Below, piece by piece: positions 7,185 through 13,819 of a DNA stretch of 21,177 nt. The position numbers and the translations under genes are program-made. Under the pieces are notes generated by a model, which saw only the letters and a program-made list of their open reading frames with translations, made no database searches and was not told where the DNA came from. The first letter of the stretch is position 1. Each line of letters begins with the position of its first letter. The stretch is from Candidatus Peribacteria bacterium (GTDB taxonomy: Bacteria; Patescibacteriota; Gracilibacteria; UBA1369; GCA-2718715), in NCBI GenBank assembly GCA_943349385.1, contig CALQZM010000009.1, positions 1 through 21,177 of the forward strand, in the 5' to 3' direction.

Positions 7185-7832
7185 TTAGTTAATTTGAATT
7201 GGTTCACCTAAGAATTTTGGATCTTTGTCTAGTAAGTGAATTTCAAAAAACATTTTTACTCTGGCAAAAATTTCTCTTGCATATACTTTTGGGGTAGGAA
7301 TGTTGGGATTATCGGCGTTGAATCCGAATGCTTTGAGGCCTACCTTTTTAGCTATATATAGGGCACGTTGGTTGTGGAATTTTTGCGAAATAATAGTAAT
7401 TCGATTTTGCCCAAATACCTTTTGGCTCCTTATAACTGAGTCAAGAGTGTTGAATCCTGCGTAATCTAAGAAAATTCGGTTTTCAGGGATTCCGCTTTCA
7501 ATTAATGCATCTTTCATTTTTTCTGGTTCATTGTAAGTTCGGTCTGAATTGTCTCCGCTTACAAGAATAAATTGGATTTTTTTATTGTTATATAGCGCTG
7601 CGGCAGCTTTGATTCTATTGGTAAAATATTGATTTGGTTGACCTGTTTTGAGTTTGGCACTAGTACCAAGTAAAAGTCCAACTTGATTGTTCGGAACATC
7701 GTTGATTGCCCTACTGTGTAAATCTTTAACTTGATAGTTAATGTAAAAATAATTTAGCCCAATCAGCAGAAATCCTATTAATCCAAAATAGATGAATTTT
7801 AATAATCTTTTTGTAAGAAATTTATTGACCAT
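7185..7832 (-). CDS. sanA: SanA/YdcF-type (DUF218) inner-membrane protein
   Basis: Resembles E. coli SanA along its length. SanA is an inner-membrane protein whose loss raises vancomycin sensitivity at high temperature; its biochemical activity is not settled. The 215 residues start with one transmembrane helix (about residues 12-30, FIYFGLIGFLLIGLNYFYI). The DUF218 fold follows: VGLLLGTSAKLKTGQPNQYF, then VSGDNSDRTYNEPEKMKDAL, LDYAGFNTLDSVIRS and IISQKFHNQRALYIAKKVG. All of these match SanA landmarks. The ATG overlaps the end of grpE by 11 bp, so translation is probably coupled and the gene belongs to the hrcA-grpE transcript. Placing an envelope-barrier protein in a heat-shock operon is unusual and hints at a role in heat or envelope stress. 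Confidence 0.88.
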   Translation of the reverse strand: MVNKFLTKRLLKFIYFGLIGFLLIGLNYFYINYQVKDLHSRAINDVPNNQVGLLLGTSAKLKTGQPNQYFTNRIKAAAALYNNKKIQFILVSGDNSDRTYNEPEKMKDALIESGIPENRIFLDYAGFNTLDSVIRSQKVFGQNRITIISQKFHNQRALYIAKKVGLKAFGFNADNPNIPTPKVYAREIFARVKMFFEIHLLDKDPKFLGEPIQIN

Positions 7833-8319
7833 TTCCGGTTACAACTTTAGAAGCTCGAATTACTTTACCTTTGAAAGTGTAACCTTTTTCGACTTCTTCT
7901 AAAATAGTATCTTTTTCGCCTGGAATTTGTGCTAATACGTCGTGAACATTAGGATCTAAAGGCGATCCTACCCCTGGAATTTCTTCAAGTCCGACATTTT
8001 TGGCAATAGAAATTAACTGTTTTTCGATTTGAGTTACTCCATTGACCCAATCGTGATTCGCGATGTCTTCTGGAATATAGTTAAAAGCTCGTTTAAAGCT
8101 GTCAATTACCGTTAAAAGTTCTTTGATGACATTGATTTCGCCTAAACTCATTAGCATTGACCTTTCTTCGTCGGCTTTACGTTTGTAGTTTTGTAAATCT
8201 GCTAAAGCTCTTTTGGCGATTTCTGTCATATCTTGAAGATCTTGTTGCAGTTTTGCAGAGCTACCTTCTGTGCTGTTCTCTGTTTCGTCAGTGATTGGTG
8301 GATTTGTATTATCTGTCAT
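7822..8319 (-). CDS. grpE: Nucleotide exchange factor GrpE
   Basis: Releases ADP from DnaK so that substrate can be discharged. The 165 residues have the usual layout. A disordered acidic N-terminus (about 1-20) is followed by a long coiled-coil helix (about 22-65) containing ALADLQNYKRKADEE, the family's dimerisation signature. The C-terminal beta domain carries VHDVLAQIPGE, ILEEVEKGYTFKGKVIRASKVVVG-like sequence (here VVTG). It starts 8 bp after the hrcA stop and overlaps sanA by 11 bp, so hrcA-grpE-sanA look like one transcript. There is no Shine-Dalgarno sequence before ATG 8319. Confidence 0.98.
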   Translation of the reverse strand: MTDNTNPPITDETENSTEGSSAKLQQDLQDMTEIAKRALADLQNYKRKADEERSMLMSLGEINVIKELLTVIDSFKRAFNYIPEDIANHDWVNGVTQIEKQLISIAKNVGLEEIPGVGSPLDPNVHDVLAQIPGEKDTILEEVEKGYTFKGKVIRASKVVTGNGQ

Positions 8320-8327
8320 AATTAAAT

Positions 8328-9053
8328 TTAAGAATTAAGTTCTTGGGTAAGTAAGTCTAATACTTCTTCTAATATAACTGTGTTATATGGGTAATTCATT
8401 CTAGTCGGTCCCATTATCCCAATGTAACCGCTATATTCTTTAGTAGTGTAACGGCTTAAAATCAAGCTGCAACTTTGAATCTGTTCTAAAATATTTTCTT
8501 TTCCAATGAAAATTTGGATTTTTTGGTCGCTGTTTTCAAGTGAGTTTAAAAAGTTTAAAAAGTTGTCTCGGTCTTCGATTACTTCGACTACTTGGCTAGC
8601 TTGTAAGGGATTTTTGGTGAATTCAGGTGTTTTGAGTACATTTGAAAGTCCTAAGTAAAATGTTCGACTATCCGGGATTGTAGCAAAGCTAATATTATTG
8701 GTAGCTTTCGATAAAATGGCTACAGCATCATGAATTTGTCTTTTTAATTTGTCTTTATTGAATTCTTTACGGATTTCCTCAACGATTGAAGAGGCTTGTA
8801 ATTTGGTTTGTTCGTAATCCATTAAATCGTCTACAAAATACCGATATCCGGCATCAGTGGGGATTCTACCTGCCGAAGTATGAGGTTGAATTAAAAGGCC
8901 TTCTTTTTCAAGTTCCGCCATGTCTGACCTAATTGTAGCTGGACTTACATTGAATTTATAACTGACCATTATGGTTTTTGATCCTACTGGTTCAGCTGTT
9001 TGAATGAATTCTTTGATGATTGCGGTTAAGATTTGTTTTTGTCTGTCCTGCAT
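8328..9053 (-). CDS. hrcA: Heat-inducible transcription repressor HrcA (short form)
   Basis: Represses class I heat-shock genes by binding CIRCE; its folding depends on chaperones in the systems studied. The N-terminal winged helix is clear: RQKQILTAIIKEFIQTAEPVG, then VSPATIRSDMAELEKEGLL and HTSAGRIPTDAGYRYFVD. The rest is the GAF-like dimerisation region, with IGIMGPTRMNYPY near the C-terminus matching the family's GPxRMxY. I chose ATG 9053 (241 residues). The longer frame would start at a TTG (9116) that coincides with the promoter -35 and lies upstream of the predicted transcription start, and family members begin close to the RQKQIL segment. The usual length is about 340 residues, so the central inserted domain looks reduced. 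No CIRCE precedes it. Confidence 0.95.
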   Translation of the reverse strand: MQDRQKQILTAIIKEFIQTAEPVGSKTIMVSYKFNVSPATIRSDMAELEKEGLLIQPHTSAGRIPTDAGYRYFVDDLMDYEQTKLQASSIVEEIRKEFNKDKLKRQIHDAVAILSKATNNISFATIPDSRTFYLGLSNVLKTPEFTKNPLQASQVVEVIEDRDNFLNFLNSLENSDQKIQIFIGKENILEQIQSCSLILSRYTTKEYSGYIGIMGPTRMNYPYNTVILEEVLDLLTQELNS

Positions 9054-9087
9054 ATTGAATATTAGTTGAGCATTGTTGCTGGAATTT

Positions 9088-9116
9088 ATCTTAAGGGATT
9101 TTAATTTGCCTTGCAA
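9088..9116 (-). promoter_or_regulatory. Candidate hrcA promoter
   Basis: Leftwards: TTGCAA (9116-9111), 17 bp, TAAGAT (9093-9088). The predicted start near 9081 gives a leader of about 28 nt to ATG 9053. The -35 hexamer is self-complementary and is also placed to serve the rightward small-protein gene. Confidence 0.55.
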
Positions 9117-9139
9117 GGTGCTCTTTAAATCTGTATATT
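9111..9139 (+). promoter_or_regulatory. Candidate promoter of the small basic protein gene, sharing its -35 with hrcA
   Basis: TTGCAA (9111-9116), 17 bp, TATATT (9134-9139). The predicted start near 9146 gives a leader of about 22 nt to ATG 9168. TTGCAA lies in the 10-bp palindrome CCTTGCAAGG, and the same six base pairs are correctly spaced for hrcA on the other strand. Confidence 0.55.
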
Positions 9140-9167
9140 CTGCCCTGTTACTATTAAATTTGAATTT

Positions 9168-9290
9168 ATGACAAATAGATCATCTTCTAAACAACATGGA
9201 TTAGTTGGACAAAATTTCCCAAAAGCTAAACCACGAAAAAAGAGAAACAAAGCTAAAGCTAGAGCTCGAAGAGAAGCTGCAGCAGAATAG
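9168..9290 (+). CDS. 40-residue, highly basic protein of unknown function
   Basis: ATG 9168 to TAG 9290 encodes 40 residues beginning MTNRSSSKQHGLVG. A Lys/Arg/Ala-rich C-terminal half contains KAKPRKKRNKAKARARREAA. I do not recognise it with confidence. Size, charge and the PRKK segment recall tiny ribosomal proteins, with some likeness to bTHX, which ends in RPRKK. A nucleic-acid-binding or ribosome-associated role is therefore plausible. That the gene is real is supported by a well-spaced promoter, a strong terminator 20 bp past the stop and no competing frame. It diverges from hrcA, and the two may share a -35 element, so their expression could be linked. Confidence 0.7.
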   Translation: MTNRSSSKQHGLVGQNFPKAKPRKKRNKAKARARREAAAE

Positions 9291-9309
9291 TTTTCTTTAA
9301 GATTGATTT

Positions 9310-9339
9310 AAAAGGACTTCTTAGGAGGTCCTTTTTTTT
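9310..9339 (+). terminator. Rho-independent terminator after the small basic protein gene
   Basis: AAAAGGACTTC (9310-9320), loop TTAG, GAGGTCCTTTT (9325-9335): an 11-bp stem with one G-T pair, running into a T tract to 9339. It is 20 bp past the stop codon. Confidence 0.9.
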
Positions 9340-9535
9340 GTTTAATATTTAATCTGATATGAATTGATGAATGTGCAAAACTTTTCAGGATTGGCGCTTT
9401 TAGATTACTTAAAGCCAAAAATTAATTTCAGTACAGAAAAGTAGCGATACTTGTTAATCGTGCTGTAGTTTTCAGCCCTGAAAACTATCGAAATTTATTA
9501 ATTATGTTTTAATTTCCGTGGGTTTGTACAGAACT
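9340..9535. other. Intergenic DNA between two terminators, with a 22-bp palindrome
   Basis: No convincing gene. It contains a palindrome at 9466-9487 (arms TAGTTTTCAG and CTGAAAACTA around CC). A degenerate relative lies at about 9425-9450, TTTCAG-TA-CAGAAAAGTAGCG. Both resemble the perfect palindrome TTTTCAG-CG-CTGAAAA at 2949-2964. Confidence 0.55.
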
Positions 9536-9576
9536 AAAAGAGCTACCTTACTTATTAGATAAGGTAGCTCTTTTTT
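9536..9576. terminator. Rho-independent terminator after gapA, probably bidirectional
   Basis: AAAAGAGCTACCTTA (9536-9550) pairs perfectly with TAAGGTAGCTCTTTT (9560-9574) around a 9-base loop. Leftwards, in the gapA direction, the stem ends in TTTT; rightwards it ends in TTTTTT. The stem begins 14 bp past the gapA stop codon. Confidence 0.9.
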
Positions 9577-9587
9577 AAATTTTTTTA

Positions 9588-10592
9588 TTATTTTTCGCCA
9601 ATCATTTTTGCCATTTCTACCAATCTCACAGAATATCCCCATTCGTTGTCGTACCAAGACATTAGTTTAACCATGTTGCCTTTAACGTTAGTCAATTCGG
9701 CGTCCAGTATCGAGGAGTGGTTGTTGCCTTTGAAATCAACTGAAACTAACGGTTCGTTAGATATTTGTAAAATCCCTTTTAGACTTCCGGCTGCAGCACG
9801 CACAAAAGCGGCGTTTACTTCTTCGGCTGAAGTTTCTCGTGATACTTCAACAACTAAATCCGTTAAAGAAACAACCGGGGTCGGAACTCGAATTGCGACT
9901 CCATCTAATTTGCCTTCAACTTCTGGAATTACTTCTCCAATAGCTTTTGCGGCTCCGGTACTGGTTGGAATCATAGATAAGTTAGCGGCTCTTGCTCGTC
10001 GAACATCTTTGTCGTGAGTGGCGTCGTTTAAACGTTGGTCGCCTGTGTAGGAGTGAATTGTGGTCATGAATCCTTTAACGATTCCAAATTCTTCGTTCAA
10101 AACTTTTACTAGGGGAGCGAGGCAATTGGTAGTACATGAAGCGTTTGAGATAACTGTATGTTTGGCTGGGTCAAAAGTTTCTTGATTGATTCCCATACAT
10201 AGAGTTACATCAGCATCTTTACTCGGCGCAGAAATTAGTACTCTTTTTGCACCTGCAGTAATGTGTTTGCCTGCTCCGGCTTTGTCGGTAAATACTCCGG
10301 TACATTCTAGTACAAGGTCGATTTTTTGCTCTGCCCAAGGTAATTCTTCTGGGTTTCTAATTTGGGTATATTTGATTTCTTTGCCGTTAACTACTAAGTT
10401 TCCATTTTTTATTAAGATTTCGGCGTCAAGTACGCCATAGCAAGAGTCGTATTTTAGAAGCACCAGATGTTGTTCTAAGTCTCCGGGGTCGTTAATTGCT
10501 ACTATATCTAATAAGTTGCTGGCTAAGTTTGCTCTAAAAGCGATTCGCCCGATTCGTCCGAATCCATTAATTGCTACTCGTGGTTTAGACAT
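9588..10592 (-). CDS. gapA: Glyceraldehyde-3-phosphate dehydrogenase
   Basis: Interconverts glyceraldehyde-3-phosphate and 1,3-bisphosphoglycerate in glycolysis and gluconeogenesis. The 334 residues are full length. The NAD-binding fold opens with VAINGFGRIGR. The acidic residue in AINDPGD (Asp35) favours NAD over NADP. The active site SNASCTTNC has catalytic Cys153, with its partner His180 in TTIHSYTGDQ. RRARAANLSMIPTSTGAAKA and the C-terminal SWYDNEWGYSVRLVEM are intact. A good -10 (TATAAT at 10630-10625) lies about 30 nt upstream, and a strong terminator follows. Its promoter overlaps that of the divergent Sua5-like gene. Aldolase and fructose bisphosphatase lie about 3 kb away. Confidence 0.99.
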   Translation of the reverse strand: MSKPRVAINGFGRIGRIAFRANLASNLLDIVAINDPGDLEQHLVLLKYDSCYGVLDAEILIKNGNLVVNGKEIKYTQIRNPEELPWAEQKIDLVLECTGVFTDKAGAGKHITAGAKRVLISAPSKDADVTLCMGINQETFDPAKHTVISNASCTTNCLAPLVKVLNEEFGIVKGFMTTIHSYTGDQRLNDATHDKDVRRARAANLSMIPTSTGAAKAIGEVIPEVEGKLDGVAIRVPTPVVSLTDLVVEVSRETSAEEVNAAFVRAAAGSLKGILQISNEPLVSVDFKGNNHSSILDAELTNVKGNMVKLMSWYDNEWGYSVRLVEMAKMIGEK

Positions 10593-10624
10593 TTTGAAGG
10601 GGTGTTAAAAATATATTTGTACCG

Positions 10625-10654
10625 ATTATATCTTGTTTTTAAAAAAATTGTAGA
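10625..10654 (-). promoter_or_regulatory. Candidate gapA promoter
   Basis: Leftwards: TCTACA (10654-10649), 18 bp, TATAAT (10630-10625). The -10 is perfect and the -35 matches 4 of 6. The -35 abuts the -10 of the divergent gene, so the two promoters occupy the same DNA face-to-face. Confidence 0.55.
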
Positions 10655-10660
10655 TAAAAT
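10633..10660 (+). promoter_or_regulatory. Candidate promoter of the Sua5-like gene (leaderless)
   Basis: TTGTTT (10633-10638), 16 bp, TAAAAT (10655-10660). Only 6 bases separate the -10 from ATG 10667, so the predicted transcription start is the A of the start codon. The -35 is weak. Confidence 0.45.
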
Positions 10661-10666
10661 TTGGTT

Positions 10667-11290
10667 ATGAAAAAAATAAATTTAGACAATGTTTACGATT
10701 TCGAATTGTTAGTTTCAGAACTAACTGATGTATTAAAGCAAGGTGGACTTGTGGTTGTTCCAACTGATACTTGTTATGGAATTTTGGCTGATGCTAATAA
10801 TTTAGATTGTTTAGAAAAAGTTAGAGTGCTTCGTGCCTTGCCTGAAACTGAATACTTACCTTTATTGATTTGCGATTCTGTTAAGTTGTTAAGTTTATTG
10901 AGTTTAGACGACACAACTACTCAGCTGATCGAAGAATATTTACCTGGTCCATTAACCGTAATTGCCGAAGGAGTCGGAAAGTATGAAGGACATTTTATTG
11001 GAGTCAGATATCCGGAACATAATTTATTGACTGAAATATATAAGAATTTCAAAGGAGATTTGATTTTAACAGCTGCTGCTAAGTTTGGAATGACTCCGGT
11101 TTACGATGTAGAACAATTATCACAGCAATATGATTCGTTAAATGACATTGAAATAATTGTTGATGCCGGAACTTTAGATTTAATTAGATTATCTACTGTT
11201 GTTAAAAGTGAGGATAATCAAATCGAGATTTTAAGGGAAGGGAAGTTAACATCTTTGTTGGTTAGTCAGTTTTCGCATAAGCAAGTTTGA
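10667..11290 (+). CDS. Sua5/YrdC/YciO-family protein, divergent
   Basis: YrdC-fold proteins make threonylcarbamoyl-AMP for the t6A modification of tRNA. At 207 residues it has single-domain size. Recognisable parts are GGLVVVPTDTCYGILADA, EYLPGPLTVIAEG, FIGVRYPEH and the C-terminal STVVK...ILREGKL. Two usual signatures are altered. The K-R-P...KPL segment reads RALPETEYLPLLI, and the TSANxSG segment reads TAAAKFGMTP. This may be a YciO-like paralogue or a diverged TsaC, so I give no symbol. I chose ATG 10667 over an upstream TTG because the TTG lies directly against the candidate -10. No Shine-Dalgarno sequence is present. Confidence 0.85.
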   Translation: MKKINLDNVYDFELLVSELTDVLKQGGLVVVPTDTCYGILADANNLDCLEKVRVLRALPETEYLPLLICDSVKLLSLLSLDDTTTQLIEEYLPGPLTVIAEGVGKYEGHFIGVRYPEHNLLTEIYKNFKGDLILTAAAKFGMTPVYDVEQLSQQYDSLNDIEIIVDAGTLDLIRLSTVVKSEDNQIEILREGKLTSLLVSQFSHKQV

Positions 11291-11527
11291 CAACTTATTT
11301 ATTTTTTGGCAAAACAAGATAGGGAGTCTAGTTGTGCTAGTTAGATAGCTGGTTTTCCTTTTCTGGGCTGCTTTTTGTATAACTTTTGTGTACCAATATG
11401 TAGTAGAGGGCTATTTTATCTTTTGACAATAAGCAAAACTAGGATTAACTTTAATCTTGAACTATAAATTTTATCAATTTTTAGAACTGAACTGATTAAG
11501 TGAATATTATTTATTATAACATTATAA
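11291..11527 (+). other. Intergenic region and candidate rsmH promoters
   Basis: No gene or tRNA seen in these 237 bp. A perfect TTGACA lies at 11423-11428, but the best -10 at 17-bp spacing (TAACTT) is poor. A better -10, TATAAC (11515-11520), lies 7 nt before the rsmH ATG without a good -35; it would give a leaderless mRNA. There is no strong terminator after the Sua5-like gene and no mraZ. Confidence 0.45.
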
Positions 11528-12472
11528 ATGAACCAATCCGAATCAAAGTTACAACATCAACCAGTGTTATTAGATAAAGTATTAGAGTATTTAGATATCC
11601 AAGACAATGATGTTGTGCTGGATTGTACTTTAGGTTTAGGTGGCCACGCTTCTAATATTTTGAAAAAGTTAGGTTTTGGTGGAAAGTTAATTGGTTTTGA
11701 TTTAGATAATCGAAACATGCAAGAAGCTCGTAAAAGGTTAAAAAAGTACGAAGGTAAAGTTCTTTATGTAAACGATAGTTATGATCAGATAGAACATTAT
11801 TTAAAAGTGTTAAAATTTGGTCCTTATAATAAAGTTTTAATGGATTTAGGAGTTTCATCTCCGCATTTTGATGTTGCTGAGTATGGCTTTTCATTTCAAA
11901 AAAATGGTCCTTTAGATATGAGATTTAATAAGGATAATAAAGTAAATGCAGGTTTGATTTTAAATAAATTACCTGAAGAAAAATTAGCAGAGATATTTTT
12001 TAATTTCGGCGAAATTAGTAATGCTAAAAAATTGGCCGCTACAATTGTTGCGAAACGCTTAGATGGACCGTTTGTGTATACGCATGATTTTGTTGAAAGA
12101 ATCGAGAAAGAATGTGTACCCTTTAAAGAAAGAAATCGATATTTATCTTGTGTTTTTCAGGCTTTAAGAATTGCCGTAAATGATGAACTTAATGTCTTAA
12201 CTAAAGGCTTAAAGAAACTGTATTCGAATTTATCGAGAAATGGAATTATTGCAGTTATATCGTATCATTCCTTAGAAGATAGAATTGTAAAAAACTTTAT
12301 TAATGATTTAATGAGGCCCGTCGAGACATCGCCAGAAAAAGCTCTGAAATCTTTACATGCTGAACCAAAAGTTGAAATGTTGCACAAAAAAATTATTGTG
12401 CCTTCCAAAGAAGAGTCCGAAAATAATCCAAGAGCAAGAAGTGCAAAATTACGAGTATTTAAAAAGCTATAA
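11528..12472 (+). CDS. rsmH: 16S rRNA (cytosine1402-N4)-methyltransferase RsmH (MraW)
   Basis: Methylates N4 of C1402 in the ribosomal P site. The 314 residues are typical. HQPVLLDKVLEYL opens the protein, followed by the S-adenosylmethionine loop VLDCTLGLGGHASNIL. Next come KVLMDLGVSSPHFD and GFSFQKNGPLDMRFN. The C-terminus has AVISYHSLEDRIVKNF and NPRARSAKLRVFKKL, both diagnostic. The inserted helical domain carries FQALRIAVNDEL. The stop codon directly abuts the ATG of the ftsL-like gene, so translation is probably coupled. rsmH-ftsL is the conserved start of the dcw cluster; mraZ upstream and ftsI/murE downstream are missing here. Confidence 0.98.
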   Translation: MNQSESKLQHQPVLLDKVLEYLDIQDNDVVLDCTLGLGGHASNILKKLGFGGKLIGFDLDNRNMQEARKRLKKYEGKVLYVNDSYDQIEHYLKVLKFGPYNKVLMDLGVSSPHFDVAEYGFSFQKNGPLDMRFNKDNKVNAGLILNKLPEEKLAEIFFNFGEISNAKKLAATIVAKRLDGPFVYTHDFVERIEKECVPFKERNRYLSCVFQALRIAVNDELNVLTKGLKKLYSNLSRNGIIAVISYHSLEDRIVKNFINDLMRPVETSPEKALKSLHAEPKVEMLHKKIIVPSKEESENNPRARSAKLRVFKKL

Positions 12473-12829
12473 ATGAAGCATATTCACACTCATAGTCGTA
12501 TAAAAAAGAAAAAAAGTCGAATTTTGACTGTAAGTATACCGTTTTTCGTGGGTAGATTTTCATTGATGTTTTGTTTAATGTTTTTTATTGCGATATTAGG
12601 AGTAATTTACATGGTCAATTTTAATGAGAACGCAACTGTCGGTTACCAGTTAGCAAAATTGGAATCCGAAAGAAATAAATTAAAGACAATAAAAGAGCAA
12701 CAAAATATTGATTTGTCTAAAAGTCAGTCGCTTGAGAATATACGATATAGTACCTCTGTAGCTGGTATGGTGCCGTTATCTGAAGTTCAGTATTATGATG
12801 GGTCGCTCGATGTCGCTCTGAATAAATAA
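12473..12829 (+). CDS. FtsL/FtsB-like septum-formation protein
   Basis: FtsL and FtsB are small bitopic divisome proteins. These 118 residues have that layout: a very basic cytoplasmic N-terminus (IKKKKSRI), one transmembrane helix at about residues 29-49 (LMFCLMFFIAILGVIYMV), then a polar, heptad-like coiled coil (YQLAKLESERNKLKTIKEQQ). The C-terminus (SLENIRYSTSVAGMVPLSEV) resembles the conserved end of FtsL-type proteins. Sequence in this family is poorly conserved. The call rests mainly on architecture and on the position directly after rsmH, where ftsL normally lies. Confidence 0.75.
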   Translation: MKHIHTHSRIKKKKSRILTVSIPFFVGRFSLMFCLMFFIAILGVIYMVNFNENATVGYQLAKLESERNKLKTIKEQQNIDLSKSQSLENIRYSTSVAGMVPLSEVQYYDGSLDVALNK

Positions 12830-12842
12830 GAAGAAACTCTTT

Positions 12843-12870
12843 GCTAACTTGTTTATTTATGTTAGCTTTT
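12843..12870 (+). terminator. Weak candidate terminator after the ftsL-like gene
   Basis: GCTAAC (12843-12848) and GTTAGC (12861-12866) form a 6-bp stem with a 12-base loop, followed by TTTT. The large loop and short T-run make it weak; read-through into the aldolase gene is possible. Confidence 0.35.
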
Positions 12871-12904
12871 AGGTAGTAATAATTTAAGCTTAACTTTGTA
12901 TATT

Positions 12905-13819
12905 ATGAATTTGAGATTTTTTGAAAAAGCCTATTTTGACAGAGTAGAATTAAGTAATGTTAAGAAGTTTTTGAGGCCTAATGGTACCTCAATGATTTTG
13001 CCTTATGATCAGTTCGTTGAACACGATAATCGGCATATCCACCCAAATCCAAAATCTGGAAATCCTGAATATATTATGGAGATGGCAATTAAAGGAGGAT
13101 TTAATGCAGTTGCCGTACATTACGGTGTAGCAAAAAGATTCTGGACTAAATATAAAAAACAAATGCCTTTAATATTAAAAATTAATGGTAAAAGTTCAAT
13201 CCCTTCACAGTCTAGCCCCTTAAGTGTTCATACTTCATATGTTGAAGATGCTTATAAAATGGGTGCAGTTGGAATTGGTTATACCATGTATTATGGTTCT
13301 CCTGCTCAAGATCGTGACTTGCCTCAATTAGCTAAAGTTCGACAAGAATGCGAAGAATATGGACTACCTTTAATTATATGGGCTTATCCTAGAGGTGAGG
13401 GAATCGACAAAAAAGGTGGAGCTGCTGCAAGTTATGCTTTAGAGAGTGCTGCACGTATGGCTATGGAAATGGGTGCTACAATTATTAAATCTAATATGCC
13501 GACTGCACTTGCTCCTGAAGATTTAGAAAACGAAAATATACCAGAATATTTCAGACAAGTCGAAAAAGAGCTTTTAGCTTTAAGTCCCTATGAGCAAAAA
13601 TTAGAACGGACACGGCGAGTTGTAGAAGCTGCTCAAGGAGTTCCAGTATTATTTAGTGGAGGATCTGAAAAGCATGATGAAGAAGTAATAGAAAATGCTA
13701 AAATTTGCGTCAAAGCTGGATGTTTTGGATTTATTTATGGACGAAATATGTGGAAACGTGAAATGGATGATGCAGTTGAAATGTCTAAAAAATTAATTGA
13801 TATCCTTGATAAAGCCTAA
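12905..13819 (+). CDS. fbaB: Class I fructose-bisphosphate aldolase (DhnA/FbaB type)
   Basis: Reversibly joins dihydroxyacetone phosphate and glyceraldehyde-3-phosphate to fructose-1,6-bisphosphate, through a Schiff base and without metal. The 304 residues form a TIM barrel of the DhnA type: MILPYDQFVEH, GGFNAVAVHYG, MPLILKINGKSS, GAVGIGYTMYYGS, PLIIWAYPRG, the probable Schiff-base Lys in ATIIKSNMPT, VPVLFSGGS, and the phosphate-binding AGCFGFIYGRNMWKR. I chose ATG 12905 rather than the in-frame TTG at 12896, because the TTG adds only three residues and no ribosome-binding site. The stop codon abuts the ATG of the fructose bisphosphatase gene, so the two are likely co-expressed for gluconeogenesis or pentose recycling. 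Confidence 0.95.
   Translation: MNLRFFEKAYFDRVELSNVKKFLRPNGTSMILPYDQFVEHDNRHIHPNPKSGNPEYIMEMAIKGGFNAVAVHYGVAKRFWTKYKKQMPLILKINGKSSIPSQSSPLSVHTSYVEDAYKMGAVGIGYTMYYGSPAQDRDLPQLAKVRQECEEYGLPLIIWAYPRGEGIDKKGGAAASYALESAARMAMEMGATIIKSNMPTALAPEDLENENIPEYFRQVEKELLALSPYEQKLERTRRVVEAAQGVPVLFSGGSEKHDEEVIENAKICVKAGCFGFIYGRNMWKREMDDAVEMSKKLIDILDKA

Noticed and set aside
9069..9082. Inverted repeat AGCA-TGCT upstream of hrcA as a second CIRCE
   Set aside because: It lacks the TTAGCACTC arms and the 9-bp spacer.
9054..9116. HrcA start at the upstream TTG, giving 262 residues
   Set aside because: The TTG is within the promoter -35 hexamer, upstream of the predicted transcription start, and the extra 21 residues do not resemble the family.
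9369..9446. 25-residue rightward frame starting MNVQNFSGLALL
   Set aside because: No promoter or ribosome-binding site and it lies after a strong terminator; the length is expected by chance.
11330..11357. Short inverted repeats (CTAG, GCTA/TAGC) after the Sua5-like gene as a terminator or tRNA
   Set aside because: Stems of only 4 bp and no tRNA arms or T-run of convincing form.
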